From contig JAGWHB010000002.1 in assembly GCA_028867035.1 (NCBI GenBank), forward strand, positions 272,852-336,851: DNA of 64,000 bases, read 5' to 3'. The notes beneath the pieces are model-generated. The model had not been told where the DNA came from, ran no database searches, and saw only the letters and a list, made by a program, of their open reading frames with translations. Positions 1 through 7,615 of the stretch are shown in pieces (within the stretch, counting starts at the first letter, position 1; every line of letters starts with the position of its first letter). The position numbers and the translations under genes were made by a program. Origin of the DNA: Nitrososphaerota archaeon (lineage in GTDB: Archaea > Thermoproteota > Nitrososphaeria > Nitrososphaerales > Gagatemarchaeaceae).

Positions 1-509
1 GCGTAGCCCACCCCTATGGACGTGTCGTTGGACACGGGCATGGTTCCGGTCCTCATGAAGACCGCGACAAGGTCCCGCGAGCCCTGCTTGATCTTGGTGT
101 CGATCATGATGTGCTTGTCCGGGTCCAGGAAACGCATGGTCTGGCGGATGAAATCGCGGATTGATTCCCTGGCGATCTCCTCTACCGGGACCTCGACGTC
201 CCTGCCCTTGAACGGCACGAGCTCGGTGGCCCTCCCCGCCACCATGAGGTAGATCGGTGAGATGATCCTGCCCCCTCCGAACTTCGGTTCGGATTTGCCC
301 CCCACCAGGATGCCCTTGTCCACGTTGTGGTGGAGGATCGCGCCGAAGTGTTTCAGGTAGTAGTCGCACAGGCCGAGGGAGACCGCCTCGGATGCGCCGT
401 CGATGAGGCTGTCGGGGTGTCCCTTCCCCTTTCTTTCGACTATCTCTACGTCAAGGTCGGCGACGCCGAGGCCCCTGATCTCCTCAACGTGAAGCGACCG
501 CTGCGTCAA
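1..509 (-). CDS. mat: S-adenosylmethionine synthetase, archaeal type (partial, C-terminus beyond window)
   Basis: Makes S-adenosylmethionine from ATP and methionine in the cytoplasm. About 169 N-terminal residues are visible; the gene runs off the left edge. Translation from a TTG at 509 gives the archaeal MAT motifs GKGHPDSLIDGASEAVS and HHNVDKGILVGG, then a GGGRIISPIY stretch that is typical of the archaeal family and unlike bacterial MetK. The start is 10 nt after the stop of the Sm-like gene, so the two are probably co-transcribed. The TTG is the only start that fits both the family N-terminus and this spacing. Family assignment is firm; the missing C-terminal part (active-site lobe) cannot be judged. 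Confidence 0.93.
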   Translation of the reverse strand, partial: MTQRSLHVEEIRGLGVADLDVEIVERKGKGHPDSLIDGASEAVSLGLCDYYLKHFGAILHHNVDKGILVGGKSEPKFGGGRIISPIYLMVAGRATELVPFKGRDVEVPVEEIARESIRDFIRQTMRFLDPDKHIMIDTKIKQGSRDLVAVFMRTGTMPVSNDTSIGVGY

Positions 510-519
510 GCGAGCCCCT

Positions 520-780
520 CTAGAGTCTGTCCTCTATCTTCACATAGAGGACGTTGTTGCCTCTTATGATTACCTTCCCATAGTTGGCAACCTTTTTTCC
601 GTTCTCGGACTCTTCGGCGTCTACCAGAATCACGTTCATGTAAGGGTCTACGTTCGACATCTTTCCTTTGTACTCGATCTCGTTCTTCAGCCTGACGGAG
701 ACGGTTTTGCTTGTCGCCTTCTGGAGCACGTTCAGGGGCCGCTTGGTCTGTTGGGGGGGCTGAGAAGGCTGCTTGCTCAC
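520..780 (-). CDS. Sm-like (LSm) archaeal protein
   Basis: RNA-binding ring-forming protein of the Sm/LSm family. The core has an Sm1 motif with the conserved D-P-Y-M-N pattern (VDPYMNVILVDAEE), a variable linker, and an Sm2 motif NYGKVIIRGNNVLYV. A glutamine/proline-rich N-terminal extension of about 20 residues precedes the core. An in-frame GTG at 810 is possible, but the AT-rich promoter box at 811-820 abuts it; the GTG at 780 lies about 35 nt from the box and gives an 86-residue protein, close to the usual LSm size. It is followed after 10 nt by the SAM synthetase gene and is divergent from the RadB-like gene, sharing one AT box. Confidence 0.9.
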   Translation of the reverse strand: MSKQPSQPPQQTKRPLNVLQKATSKTVSVRLKNEIEYKGKMSNVDPYMNVILVDAEESENGKKVANYGKVIIRGNNVLYVKIEDRL

Positions 781-810
781 TGCGAACTTTTTCGCAGGGC
801 TTCGATTCAC

Positions 811-820
811 AGTTAAAAAG
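811..820. promoter_or_regulatory. Shared AT-rich promoter box between divergent LSm and radB-like genes
   Basis: The stretch agttaaaaag is centred 25 nt before the ATG at 841 (plus strand) and about 35 nt before the GTG at 780 (minus strand). It is the only AT-rich element in the divergent gap, so it may act as TATA box in both directions. Inferred from position and composition only. Confidence 0.5.
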
Positions 821-840
821 ACATCGGTGATTGAAGCGAG

Positions 841-1569
841 ATGAGAGGGGTCGGGACCAAAACGGAAGGCTCTGTCGAAACTGTCGGAGACTCGATAAGA
901 CGGGCCGCTTCCTTCCCGTTCTTCAGCACTGGCTCTGTCGGGTTCGACGCCCTTCTTGGCGGAGGGTACAGGGCAGGGACCCTGACAGAAATCTTTGGGA
1001 GGAGCAACAGCGGCAAGTCGCAGTTGGCCATGCAGGCGGTGCTGGACGCGGCCCGGGGAGGTAAGAAATCGCTGTACATCGACACCGAAGGCTCGTTCAG
1101 GCCGGAGAGGCTCGAGCAGATGGCCGAGGCCAGAGGGTGGGGAGCGGAGGGAATGCTGGAGAGAGTCGTCTATGTGAGGTCGGACTCGTCGTCGGAGCAG
1201 ATGGAGGCGATCCGGCAGATGCAGAGCAGAGGTGCGACTGCCTCATGCGAGCTAGTTGTCGTGGACACGCTGACCCGGAACTTCTCGGTCGAGCTGCCTG
1301 GCAGGTCGAACCTTTCGAGCAGGCAGGGGGCCCTCGGCATCCATTTGAGCGAAATGGCAAGGGATGCGTACGTCAACGGCAGGGCCTATATCCTCACGAA
1401 CAGGGTCACATTTGGGCCGTCTCACGACGTGAGCATAGGAGGGACGACCGTGGAACAGCTGGTGCACGCTTCGGTCATGCTGGAGAGAGAAGGGACGAAG
1501 GTCAGAGCCACTGTCCAACCATCGGGAGGAAGGGTCGTGATGGATCTGGGCGGGGCCGGAGTCACTTGA
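841..1569 (+). CDS. radB: RadB-like RecA/RadA-family ATPase
   Basis: A 242-residue recombinase paralogue with only the ATPase core. The Walker A motif GRSNSGKS is at residues 53-60, the Walker B strand LVVVD at 138-142, and the RecA-family YIDTEGSFRPERL segment near residue 79. It lacks the N-terminal helix-hairpin-helix domain of RadA, as in RadB/Rad55-type accessory proteins that modulate RadA filaments. The ATG at 841 lies 25 nt after an AT-rich box, so the message is probably leaderless. Full-length RadA is elsewhere in this window (31.8-34.3 kb). Other RecA-fold paralogues (aRadC, Sms-like) are possible, but the length and lack of extra domains fit RadB best. Confidence 0.82.
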   Translation: MRGVGTKTEGSVETVGDSIRRAASFPFFSTGSVGFDALLGGGYRAGTLTEIFGRSNSGKSQLAMQAVLDAARGGKKSLYIDTEGSFRPERLEQMAEARGWGAEGMLERVVYVRSDSSSEQMEAIRQMQSRGATASCELVVVDTLTRNFSVELPGRSNLSSRQGALGIHLSEMARDAYVNGRAYILTNRVTFGPSHDVSIGGTTVEQLVHASVMLEREGTKVRATVQPSGGRVVMDLGGAGVT

Positions 1570-1580
1570 ATCAAAGTGAC
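1561..1580 (+). terminator. Hairpin overlapping the radB-like stop codon
   Basis: A perfect 7-bp inverted repeat, GTCACTT and AAGTGAC, with a 6-nt loop spans the stop codon of the RadB-like gene. It is followed by a weak T-containing stretch. Plausible 3'-end or terminator structure; no experimental support. Confidence 0.35.
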
Positions 1581-1656
1581 CTGTTGTGCAAATTCTTTGC
1601 GCCGCGCCCTTAAGGAAGGTTTTCGTGTTGTGTGCAATAATTAGCTGGAGGTTCGG

Positions 1657-2166
1657 ATGACAGAGAGCACCTCAATGCTGACCAGGAGGGGTTTCGTGAT
1701 CATCGGGAGGCTTTTCGTCGCGTTCATCCTTCTGCTGATGCTTTCGGTGGGTTTCTGGATGCTCAATCAGGTACTAGACGCGGTGGTGATACTGGGGAGA
1801 AGCTATGTCGATGTCCCAGGCTACCCAGCGCAAGTAAGTGTCTGGGTATATCATGACGCCGCTTACACCCTGCTTTGGGTCTCATACGTGGGTCTAGTAC
1901 TGTGGGAAATTACTCCATGGAAACCAAATCAGCGAACCGTAGGAAGGGTTCTCATCGCGCTTTTTGGATTCGCCCTCCTCACTGCTGGGCTCTGGTTATC
2001 ACAGGACCTGATGAACGCCGTGCTCGTCCTTCATCGGCCCCTCGTTGACTTCCCTTTCTTCATCACCAGCGTCGACTGGTATGCGACAAGAGACGTGATA
2101 ATGCTGCTTACGGTCCTCGCTTATATCATGTTTTACGCGCTCATCCGGGTGTCGAGACCTGAATAG
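1657..2166 (+). CDS. Four-helix membrane protein, function unknown
   Basis: Not recognised. The 169-residue product has four strongly hydrophobic segments, roughly residues 14-45, 66-85, 97-115 and 142-162, joined by short loops; the N-terminus is short and basic (TRRG). The loops after helix 1 and helix 3 resemble each other: VILGRSYVDVPGYP and LVLHRPLVDFPFF follow similar hydrophobic stretches. This suggests an internal two-fold repeat of a two-helix unit. Unlike most genes here it has a leader: an AT box CCTTAAGG is centred 45 nt upstream, and a good Shine-Dalgarno GGAGGT lies at 1647-1652 before the ATG. A strong hairpin follows its stop, so it is probably monocistronic. Confidence 0.75.
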   Translation: MTESTSMLTRRGFVIIGRLFVAFILLLMLSVGFWMLNQVLDAVVILGRSYVDVPGYPAQVSVWVYHDAAYTLLWVSYVGLVLWEITPWKPNQRTVGRVLIALFGFALLTAGLWLSQDLMNAVLVLHRPLVDFPFFITSVDWYATRDVIMLLTVLAYIMFYALIRVSRPE

Positions 2167-2185
2167 GCTCGCCCTGAAAAGGAAG

Positions 2186-2221
2186 GTCAAGGCATCCGGA
2201 GCGGACAGCCTTGACTATTTT
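2186..2221 (+). terminator. Strong stem-loop followed by T-rich tail
   Basis: GTCAAGGC (2186-2193) pairs perfectly with GCCTTGAC (2208-2215). Inside lies a second stem, TCCG and CGGA, around a GAG loop, and TATTTT follows. It sits 20 nt after the stop of the four-helix membrane protein and looks like an intrinsic terminator. The rest of the 200-nt gap up to 2366 holds only AT-rich sequence with the promoter of the next gene. Confidence 0.5.
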
Positions 2222-2366
2222 CACGAGCCTCTCCCCGGAGAGAATTAGGCAGAAAGGAGCTCTGCATTATTTAGAAGGCGCTTATCGAGCAGTGACAATC
2301 TTCACCTTAACATCAATAGTATTGTACGCAATAACCTAAGGAAAGTTAAATATCATGTAATCGCTC

Positions 2367-2702
2367 GTGCTCACGAGCAAGGTCGTGCAGGCAAGCATCG
2401 CTTCGATACTGGATTCCCTGAAAAGGTCTGAACTGGACGAAGCGAAGAAGAAGATTCAGGCCCTCACCCCCGACGTGAAGTCGGAGAGGGAGCGCGGAAG
2501 CCTCCTTGCGGCTGCAGGCATCTATGCGAGCATGTCGAAGGCAAAGGTGGGGACGATGCAGACATGGGACAACGCGAGGGTCGAGAGGGCAGCGAAGTCG
2601 ATTACTTCGAGCCAGATGGCGGACGACTTCGACGTCGGATATGCGGAGACCCTTCTGAACTATTCCAGGCTCGCAGAGACTAGCCCACAGACTGCAGCGT
2701 AA
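2367..2702 (+). CDS. Small helical protein, function unknown
   Basis: Not recognised. A 111-residue, mainly alpha-helical, soluble protein with alternating charged residues (for example DEAKKKIQALTPDVKSERER) and no membrane segment or cysteine. The GTG at 2367 follows an AT box (gttaaatat) centred about 18 nt upstream, so the true start could be a little further in. The 3' end overlaps the convergent small membrane protein gene by 23 bp. Codon use (strong G/C in third position) matches neighbouring real genes, which is the main reason to accept it. Confidence 0.65.
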   Translation: MLTSKVVQASIASILDSLKRSELDEAKKKIQALTPDVKSERERGSLLAAAGIYASMSKAKVGTMQTWDNARVERAAKSITSSQMADDFDVGYAETLLNYSRLAETSPQTAA

Positions 2703-3018
2703 AGAAGAGCATCCAGGTAAACAGGAACACCATTGCGAAGCCGCCTATCCCGGTGGTGTAGATTTTCCCTTGCTGTTCCTTTGGGAGCCCCCTGTACCAG
2801 GTGAACCAGGCCGCGTAGTACGAGACAAGATAGACCCCGATCCCTATGCTCACCCCGATCGACCAGTCGAAGCCGCCGTAGAGCAGCTGCGTCCCCTCGG
2901 TGGCTACGCCCGCGAGGGCGCCTAGACCAATCCTGAGCCAGTATAGCTTATCAAACGCCGCTGGCGGAAGAACCCTCGTGGCCGAGCTATCGGGTTTCGA
3001 GGTCTTGGTGCTAGCCAA
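2680..3018 (-). CDS. Small three-helix membrane protein
   Basis: Not recognised. The 112-residue product has hydrophobic segments at about 29-49, 53-74 and 89-109, with a charged loop RGLPKEQQGK between the second and third. The TTG at 3018 is the longest start; its first 41 bp overlap the start of the divergent rqcH gene at 2978, so one of the two 5' ends may be shorter than drawn. The C-terminal end overlaps the helical protein gene by 23 bp. Third-position G/C bias across the three helices supports coding. The pattern is reminiscent of small archaeal membrane proteins of unknown role; I infer no function. Confidence 0.65.
   Translation of the reverse strand: MASTKTSKPDSSATRVLPPAAFDKLYWLRIGLGALAGVATEGTQLLYGGFDWSIGVSIGIGVYLVSYYAAWFTWYRGLPKEQQGKIYTTGIGGFAMVFLFTWMLFFTLQSVG
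2942..2950 (+). promoter_or_regulatory. TATA-like box for rqcH
   Basis: The sequence tatagctta lies about 32 nt before the GTG at 2978. It supports a leaderless start there rather than at the in-frame ATG at 2900, which lies upstream of the box. Confidence 0.5.
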
Positions 3019-4771
3019 AGAAATCGATTTGGCGCTGCGCGGAACCTACGTTAATAACATTTACAGCACCGGAGGGTCTCAACTGGTCCGTTTCAGGAAG
3101 CCCGGCGCCGAGGACGTCTGGCTCGTCGTTTCGCCGAAGAAGGGGGCTTGGATATCGGCGAACGTCGCAGAAAGGGCGGAGACCACGGAGTTCACCACGA
3201 GGCTCAGGTCCGTGCTCGAGAGGGCGAAGTTCTCCCGCGCGTCCCAGTTCGACTTCGACAGGGTCTTCGAGATCGAATTCGAGGACGGCGAGTACAGGAG
3301 ACTGATCCTGGAGTTGATGCCCCCGGGGAACATCGTAGTGACCGACTCCGAAGGGAAGGTCCTCGCCTCGGAGGAGGAAGTGAGGTCGTCTGCCAGAAGG
3401 GTGGTCAAGGGAGTGAAGTATCAGCCGCCGGCACAGAGCCGGATCAGCCCCCCCGATGTAAGCACGCAGGATGTCAGAGCCATGTTCGAGGAGGAGAGCA
3501 CGGTCGGGAAGGCGATTGGAAGGCACGTCGCCCTTCCGAGGAAGTATGTGGCCGAGGCCCTCGCAAGGCTGGGAGTGGGTGAGTCCACTCCGACATCCGA
3601 GCTGGCAGGGAAGGAGGAGGAGGCGGTCAGGGTGCTCAGGGAGATGGTGGCGGAAGCGAGAGGGGCTCCCAGGCCGTGCATCTGCCAGACGTCCAGGGGG
3701 GACGAAATATTCGTCATCCCGCCGCGAGGGCTCGAAGTCAAGGAGGCGGCTGACCGGGTATCAGACCTCTGCGACAGGCTCTTCCTGAAAGAGGCGCAGG
3801 CAGCGGCCCCCCGGGTCGACCCAGAAGAGGCGAAGCGTCTGGAGCTCCAGGCGACGGCGTCAAAGCTCAGGGCCGAGTCGGGTTCCCTCTTGGCGGAGGC
3901 AGCCAAGGCAAGGTCAGCCGCTTCGGCGGCCAGGGCAGCCCGGTTGTCCGAGGCTGTCAAGCTGTTGAAGGAGTCCGGGGTAAAGACATCCAGGGAGCCC
4001 ACGTCGTCTGCGGCAGTCGCTTCCACCCTCTTCGACAGGGCGAAGGAGCTGGAGACGAGATCTGCGCAGAGCCTCGAAGCGGCGGCAAAGCTGGAGAAGA
4101 AGGCATCCAAATCAGTGTCCAAGATGGTTTCATCGACCAGACCGCTGGTCAGGAAGAAGCGCGAATGGTATGAGAAATTCAGGTGGTTCTTCACGGGCGA
4201 AGGGAATCTGGCCATCGGAGGCAGGGACGCCCAGACGAACTCGGCGCTCTTGAGCAGGCACCTCGACGACAACGACACAGTATATCACGCAGACCTGTTC
4301 GGTTCCCCTTTCTTCGTATTGAAGGGGGGAAGAGGACAGTCAGACGAGGAGGTCCGGGAGCTCGCACAGGCGACGGTCGCCTTCAGCAGCGCCTGGAAGA
4401 CGGGGCTGGGTTCGGCCGACGCCTACTGGGTCAGCCCCGACCAGGTGAGCGCGAGCGCTCCCAGCGGCGAGTATCTCCCGCGAGGCAGCTTCGCCATCAG
4501 GGGGAAGAAGAATTTCGTGAACAAGAACGTCGTGGAGGTCTCGGTCGGCGTGGATTCTGACGGCCGGGTTGTGGCCGGCCCCGAGGAAGCTGTCAAGCGC
4601 AGGAGTGCCCACTATCTTGTCCTTCGCCCGCAGAGGGAGAAGGGGTCCGACACGGCGAAGCGGGTGCTCAAGGACCTGGGTACCTTCGGAGGAGAGTCCC
4701 CCCCACCGACCCTCGACGATATTCAGAGGGCTCTTCCTACTGGCGGTGGCAAGGTCGTCCGGAGGTCCTAG
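2978..4771 (+). CDS. rqcH: RqcH/NEMF-family ribosome quality-control protein (NFACT)
   Basis: Binds stalled large ribosomal subunits with peptidyl-tRNA and recruits charged tRNA for C-terminal tailing; archaeal homologue of eukaryotic NEMF/Rqc2 and bacterial RqcH. The 597-residue protein has an NFACT-N domain at the start (SGFEVLVLAKEIDLALRGTY, VNNIY), a central Ala/Lys/Glu-rich coiled coil around residues 280-400, and an NFACT-R (DUF814) domain with RKKREWYEKFRWFFTGEG and GGRDAQTNSALL. GTG 2978 is chosen because the family N-terminus begins there and a TATA-like box lies 32 nt upstream. Its 3' end is 26 bp from the convergent EtfD-like gene. Length is normal for archaeal members. Confidence 0.92.
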   Translation: MAELSGFEVLVLAKEIDLALRGTYVNNIYSTGGSQLVRFRKPGAEDVWLVVSPKKGAWISANVAERAETTEFTTRLRSVLERAKFSRASQFDFDRVFEIEFEDGEYRRLILELMPPGNIVVTDSEGKVLASEEEVRSSARRVVKGVKYQPPAQSRISPPDVSTQDVRAMFEEESTVGKAIGRHVALPRKYVAEALARLGVGESTPTSELAGKEEEAVRVLREMVAEARGAPRPCICQTSRGDEIFVIPPRGLEVKEAADRVSDLCDRLFLKEAQAAAPRVDPEEAKRLELQATASKLRAESGSLLAEAAKARSAASAARAARLSEAVKLLKESGVKTSREPTSSAAVASTLFDRAKELETRSAQSLEAAAKLEKKASKSVSKMVSSTRPLVRKKREWYEKFRWFFTGEGNLAIGGRDAQTNSALLSRHLDDNDTVYHADLFGSPFFVLKGGRGQSDEEVRELAQATVAFSSAWKTGLGSADAYWVSPDQVSASAPSGEYLPRGSFAIRGKKNFVNKNVVEVSVGVDSDGRVVAGPEEAVKRRSAHYLVLRPQREKGSDTAKRVLKDLGTFGGESPPPTLDDIQRALPTGGGKVVRRS

Positions 4772-4797
4772 CGGCTTGGCGCAGGCCTGCGCGGGGT

Positions 4798-6624
4798 CTA
4801 CTGCGAGATGCACTCGGCTACTATCTCTGCGACGTCCTTGACGTCCATGCCGGTGTTCATCACCTTCGTTGTGTCGTCGAACATGGAAAGGCAGTAGGGG
4901 CACTCGGTGGCGATTTCCTTCGCCCCTGTCCTTGCCGCCTCCTCTGTCCTGATCCCGGCGATGGAGCGCTGCTGGGGAACCTTGTACCAATAGTTCGAGC
5001 CTCCGGCCCCGCAGCAGAAGGTCTTCTCCTTGCTTCTTCCCATCTCCCTGACTTCCTCGACGGAGGCGTTGAGGATCTCCCTGGGCTCTTCGAACACGCT
5101 GTTGTACCTTGAAGCATAGCACGCATCGTGAAGGGTGACCGAGATCTTCTGTATCCTGTCGGCAGGGACCGCAAGCTTCCCCTGGCGTATCAGGTCGGAG
5201 ATGAGCTGGGTGTGATAGACCACCTCGAAGTTCCCTCCGAACTGGGGGTATTCGTTCTTGAGGGCGTTGAAGCAGTGGGGGCAGGTTGCGATGATCTTCT
5301 TCACCCCATAGGAGTTCATTTTCTCTATGTTCTGGAATGCCAGCTCCTGGTACCTGCCTTCCTCCCCGAGGCGGCGGGCAGGGTCCCCCACGCACATCTC
5401 CTCTGCACCGAGTATCGCGAACGAAATCCCGGCCTGCTTGAGTATCTTGGACAGGGCCCTCGCGACCCTCTGGGCCCTCTGGTCGAAGGAGGAGAGGCAA
5501 CCGACCCAGTAGAGATACTCGGCCCCCGGGTTGCTCGACAGCGTGTCGATGCCGAGGCCTTCGGCCCAGTTCCCCCTGGTCGGGTTCTTGAAGCCGTAGG
5601 GGTTCTGGTTCTGGGCCAGGTTTTCGAGCATGGTTGCCTTCTCCTTGTCGAGCTTGCCGTTCGCCACCAGTGTCCTGCGGAGATCGTAGATCACGTCGAG
5701 GTGCTTGACGCTGACGGGGCAGCTCGCGACGCATGCGCCGCAGGATGTGCATGACCACAGTTCGTCTTCCCCGACGGCGGTGAGCGGGTCCGCGTTCGCC
5801 CCATCGGCAGCCTTGGACAGGAGGCTGACCTTCCTCACCAGGACCCTGGGGGACAGAGGACGGCCGGCGGCTGTCGCCGGACAGGCGGCCTCGCAGGCGC
5901 CTATCTCCACGCAGGAATCGTAGGTCAGCTTCTGGGAAGTATCGAAGTCTGAGACCTTCGCTACCCCGACGTGGATCTGCTCGGGGTCTGTCTTCCCCGC
6001 CATTACGTCCCCAAGGTTGAATGGGGTCTTCAGGGACGAAAGGGGCTTGTCGAAGTGTCCGATGAGGTTGACGCTTGGCCTGCTGTAGTAGACGGCGACC
6101 AGGGAGTTCCTCACTATGCCGACGACCCCCCCGACCAGCGCCAACGAAGGGAGCCATAGGAGCGCGAGTTCGCTGCAGGTCAGGGCGATGGCGAGCATCA
6201 GCACCAGCTGGAGCACAGTCGAAGCCCGCCCGAAGGAGGGCGTCGAGCGCAGCTCCTTCTCCACCCGCTTGCTCTGGACGTAGCGCTGGACCCTCCAGAC
6301 GAAGGCGCCGGCCAGCCCCAACACGAGGGGGACTGAAGCTATCAGGAGCAGGGTGCGGAGGATGGGCGCGAATCCGATGACAGGGTCGAGCAGGGAGTTG
6401 GCAATGGAGAGGCCGACGCCGAGCGCAATCGAGAGGTGCATCAGGAAGACGGGGTCCCCGCTCGAAAGGCGGCCCGCTTCGTCCTTCGTCAGTCCAAGGA
6501 TCCTGCCCGGGCCGAGGCTTGTGGAGGTCTCGTGGGAGTGCCTGTAGAATGCATAGGTGACTGCGGCGACGCTGACCAGTGTCATCCCGTAGACGGCGGC
6601 GTAGGCAGGGTCGAGCCCTGGCAT
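4798..6624 (-). CDS. Membrane-bound FeS oxidoreductase, EtfD/HdrD-like (ETF to quinone)
   Basis: The 608-residue protein has membrane helices at about 10-25, 58-80, 88-110 and 137-175, two ferredoxin-type cluster motifs, then two CCG (cysteine-rich) domains as in HdrD, GlpC and LctE. CCG signatures include CVGDPARRLGEEGRY, CPHCFNALKNEYPQFGG, HDACYASRYN and FCCGAGG. Its position beside etfA, etfB and an acyl-CoA dehydrogenase matches mycobacterial EtfD, which passes electrons from reduced ETF to the quinone pool; that role is inferred. Oddly, the first cluster motif has only three cysteines (238, 244, 248) because the usual second Cys is Ile241; the second motif is complete (292, 295, 298, 302). 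A TATA-like CCTATAAGC at 6648-6656 gives it its own promoter. Confidence 0.88.
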   Translation of the reverse strand: MPGLDPAYAAVYGMTLVSVAAVTYAFYRHSHETSTSLGPGRILGLTKDEAGRLSSGDPVFLMHLSIALGVGLSIANSLLDPVIGFAPILRTLLLIASVPLVLGLAGAFVWRVQRYVQSKRVEKELRSTPSFGRASTVLQLVLMLAIALTCSELALLWLPSLALVGGVVGIVRNSLVAVYYSRPSVNLIGHFDKPLSSLKTPFNLGDVMAGKTDPEQIHVGVAKVSDFDTSQKLTYDSCVEIGACEAACPATAAGRPLSPRVLVRKVSLLSKAADGANADPLTAVGEDELWSCTSCGACVASCPVSVKHLDVIYDLRRTLVANGKLDKEKATMLENLAQNQNPYGFKNPTRGNWAEGLGIDTLSSNPGAEYLYWVGCLSSFDQRAQRVARALSKILKQAGISFAILGAEEMCVGDPARRLGEEGRYQELAFQNIEKMNSYGVKKIIATCPHCFNALKNEYPQFGGNFEVVYHTQLISDLIRQGKLAVPADRIQKISVTLHDACYASRYNSVFEEPREILNASVEEVREMGRSKEKTFCCGAGGSNYWYKVPQQRSIAGIRTEEAARTGAKEIATECPYCLSMFDDTTKVMNTGMDVKDVAEIVAECISQ

Positions 6625-6682
6625 GACTCAATCGCGCCTGTCAGACCGCTTATAGGATGTTCGATGAGCCAGAGGCCGCCGT

Positions 6683-7615
6683 TCAGGTCCGGGCGGCAAG
6701 GACTTTCTTGATCGCAGGGACCACCTGGTAGAGGTCCCCGACTATCCCGTAGTCCGAAGCTTGGAACATGGGGGCGTCCTTGTCCGTGTTGATGGAGGCC
6801 ACCACCTTGGAGTCCTTCATGCCGGCGACGTGCTGCAGCTGTCCGGAAATTCCGATCGCCAGGTAGAGGTCTGGTTTGACGTTGACCCCCGTCAGCCCGA
6901 TGTGGTGCTCCTCCGGGAGCCAGCCGAGGTCGGCGGAGAGGGGTCTTGAGCAGCCGAGGGCGCCGTGCATTTTCGCCGCCAGGTCCTCGAGCATTGCGAG
7001 GTCTTCCTTCTTCTTCACCCCTCTGCCTGCCGAGACTATCACCTTGGCTGATTTCAGGTCGACGGCCCCCGCCGCCTTCTTCTCTCTGCTGACCAACCTG
7101 ACCGCGTCGCCCACCACCCCCACGTCCTTCTCCTGGACCGCGCCTGAAGCGGTCTCAGACCTAGGATAGGACCCCACCTTCACCGTGGCCACGGCCGGGA
7201 ACGGGCACCCGACCTTGGCGACCACCCTGCCTGCGAACACACTCCGCTCCCCCGTCAGGCTCTGGCCGTCGGAGCCGAGCTTCGCAACCTCGGAGATGCA
7301 GCCGATCCTGAGCTTCGCGGCTAGCTTCGATGCTATCTCCCTCCCGGTCCGCGTGGCCCCGACCAGTATGGCGACAGGCTGGAGTTCCTTGGCGGCTCGG
7401 CAAAGCGACTCGGCCGCGACTTCGGGGCTGACGTCGGGCGAAGGCGGCCCCTTCAGGAGGAGTTTCCCGCCGGGTGCCCGGACCCCCTCCCTGGTCCGTC
7501 CTATCTCGACGACGACAGCCTCGGCTGAGCTCGCCCTCGCGACTTCGGCAGCCGCTGAGGCGATCTCGTTGGACACTATCTCGTTTTCGGAGTAGGCCCA
7601 CACCGAGCGGCTCAC
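6683..7615 (-). CDS. etfA: Electron transfer flavoprotein, alpha subunit
   Basis: FAD-binding subunit of the ETF heterodimer that takes electrons from acyl-CoA dehydrogenase. The 310-residue protein has the C-terminal FAD domain with SAGRGVKKKEDL, LGCSRPLSADLGWLP, IGLTGVNVKPDLYLAIGISG and SINTDKDAPMFQASDYGIVGD, all characteristic of EtfA. The GTG start overlaps the etfB stop by 4 nt (GTGA), so translation is coupled. The order acyl-CoA dehydrogenase, etfB, etfA on the minus strand, followed by the EtfD-like gene, forms a complete route from substrate to membrane. The ETF is of the standard (non-bifurcating context) type as far as neighbours tell. Confidence 0.95.
   Translation of the reverse strand: MSRSVWAYSENEIVSNEIASAAAEVARASSAEAVVVEIGRTREGVRAPGGKLLLKGPPSPDVSPEVAAESLCRAAKELQPVAILVGATRTGREIASKLAAKLRIGCISEVAKLGSDGQSLTGERSVFAGRVVAKVGCPFPAVATVKVGSYPRSETASGAVQEKDVGVVGDAVRLVSREKKAAGAVDLKSAKVIVSAGRGVKKKEDLAMLEDLAAKMHGALGCSRPLSADLGWLPEEHHIGLTGVNVKPDLYLAIGISGQLQHVAGMKDSKVVASINTDKDAPMFQASDYGIVGDLYQVVPAIKKVLAART

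Noticed and set aside
4340..6631. A 763-codon open frame on the minus strand, in another frame of the EtfD-like gene
   Set aside because: Rich in Arg, Pro and Gly with no domain; it is a by-product of high-GC codon bias over the true FeS protein, which has clear motifs.
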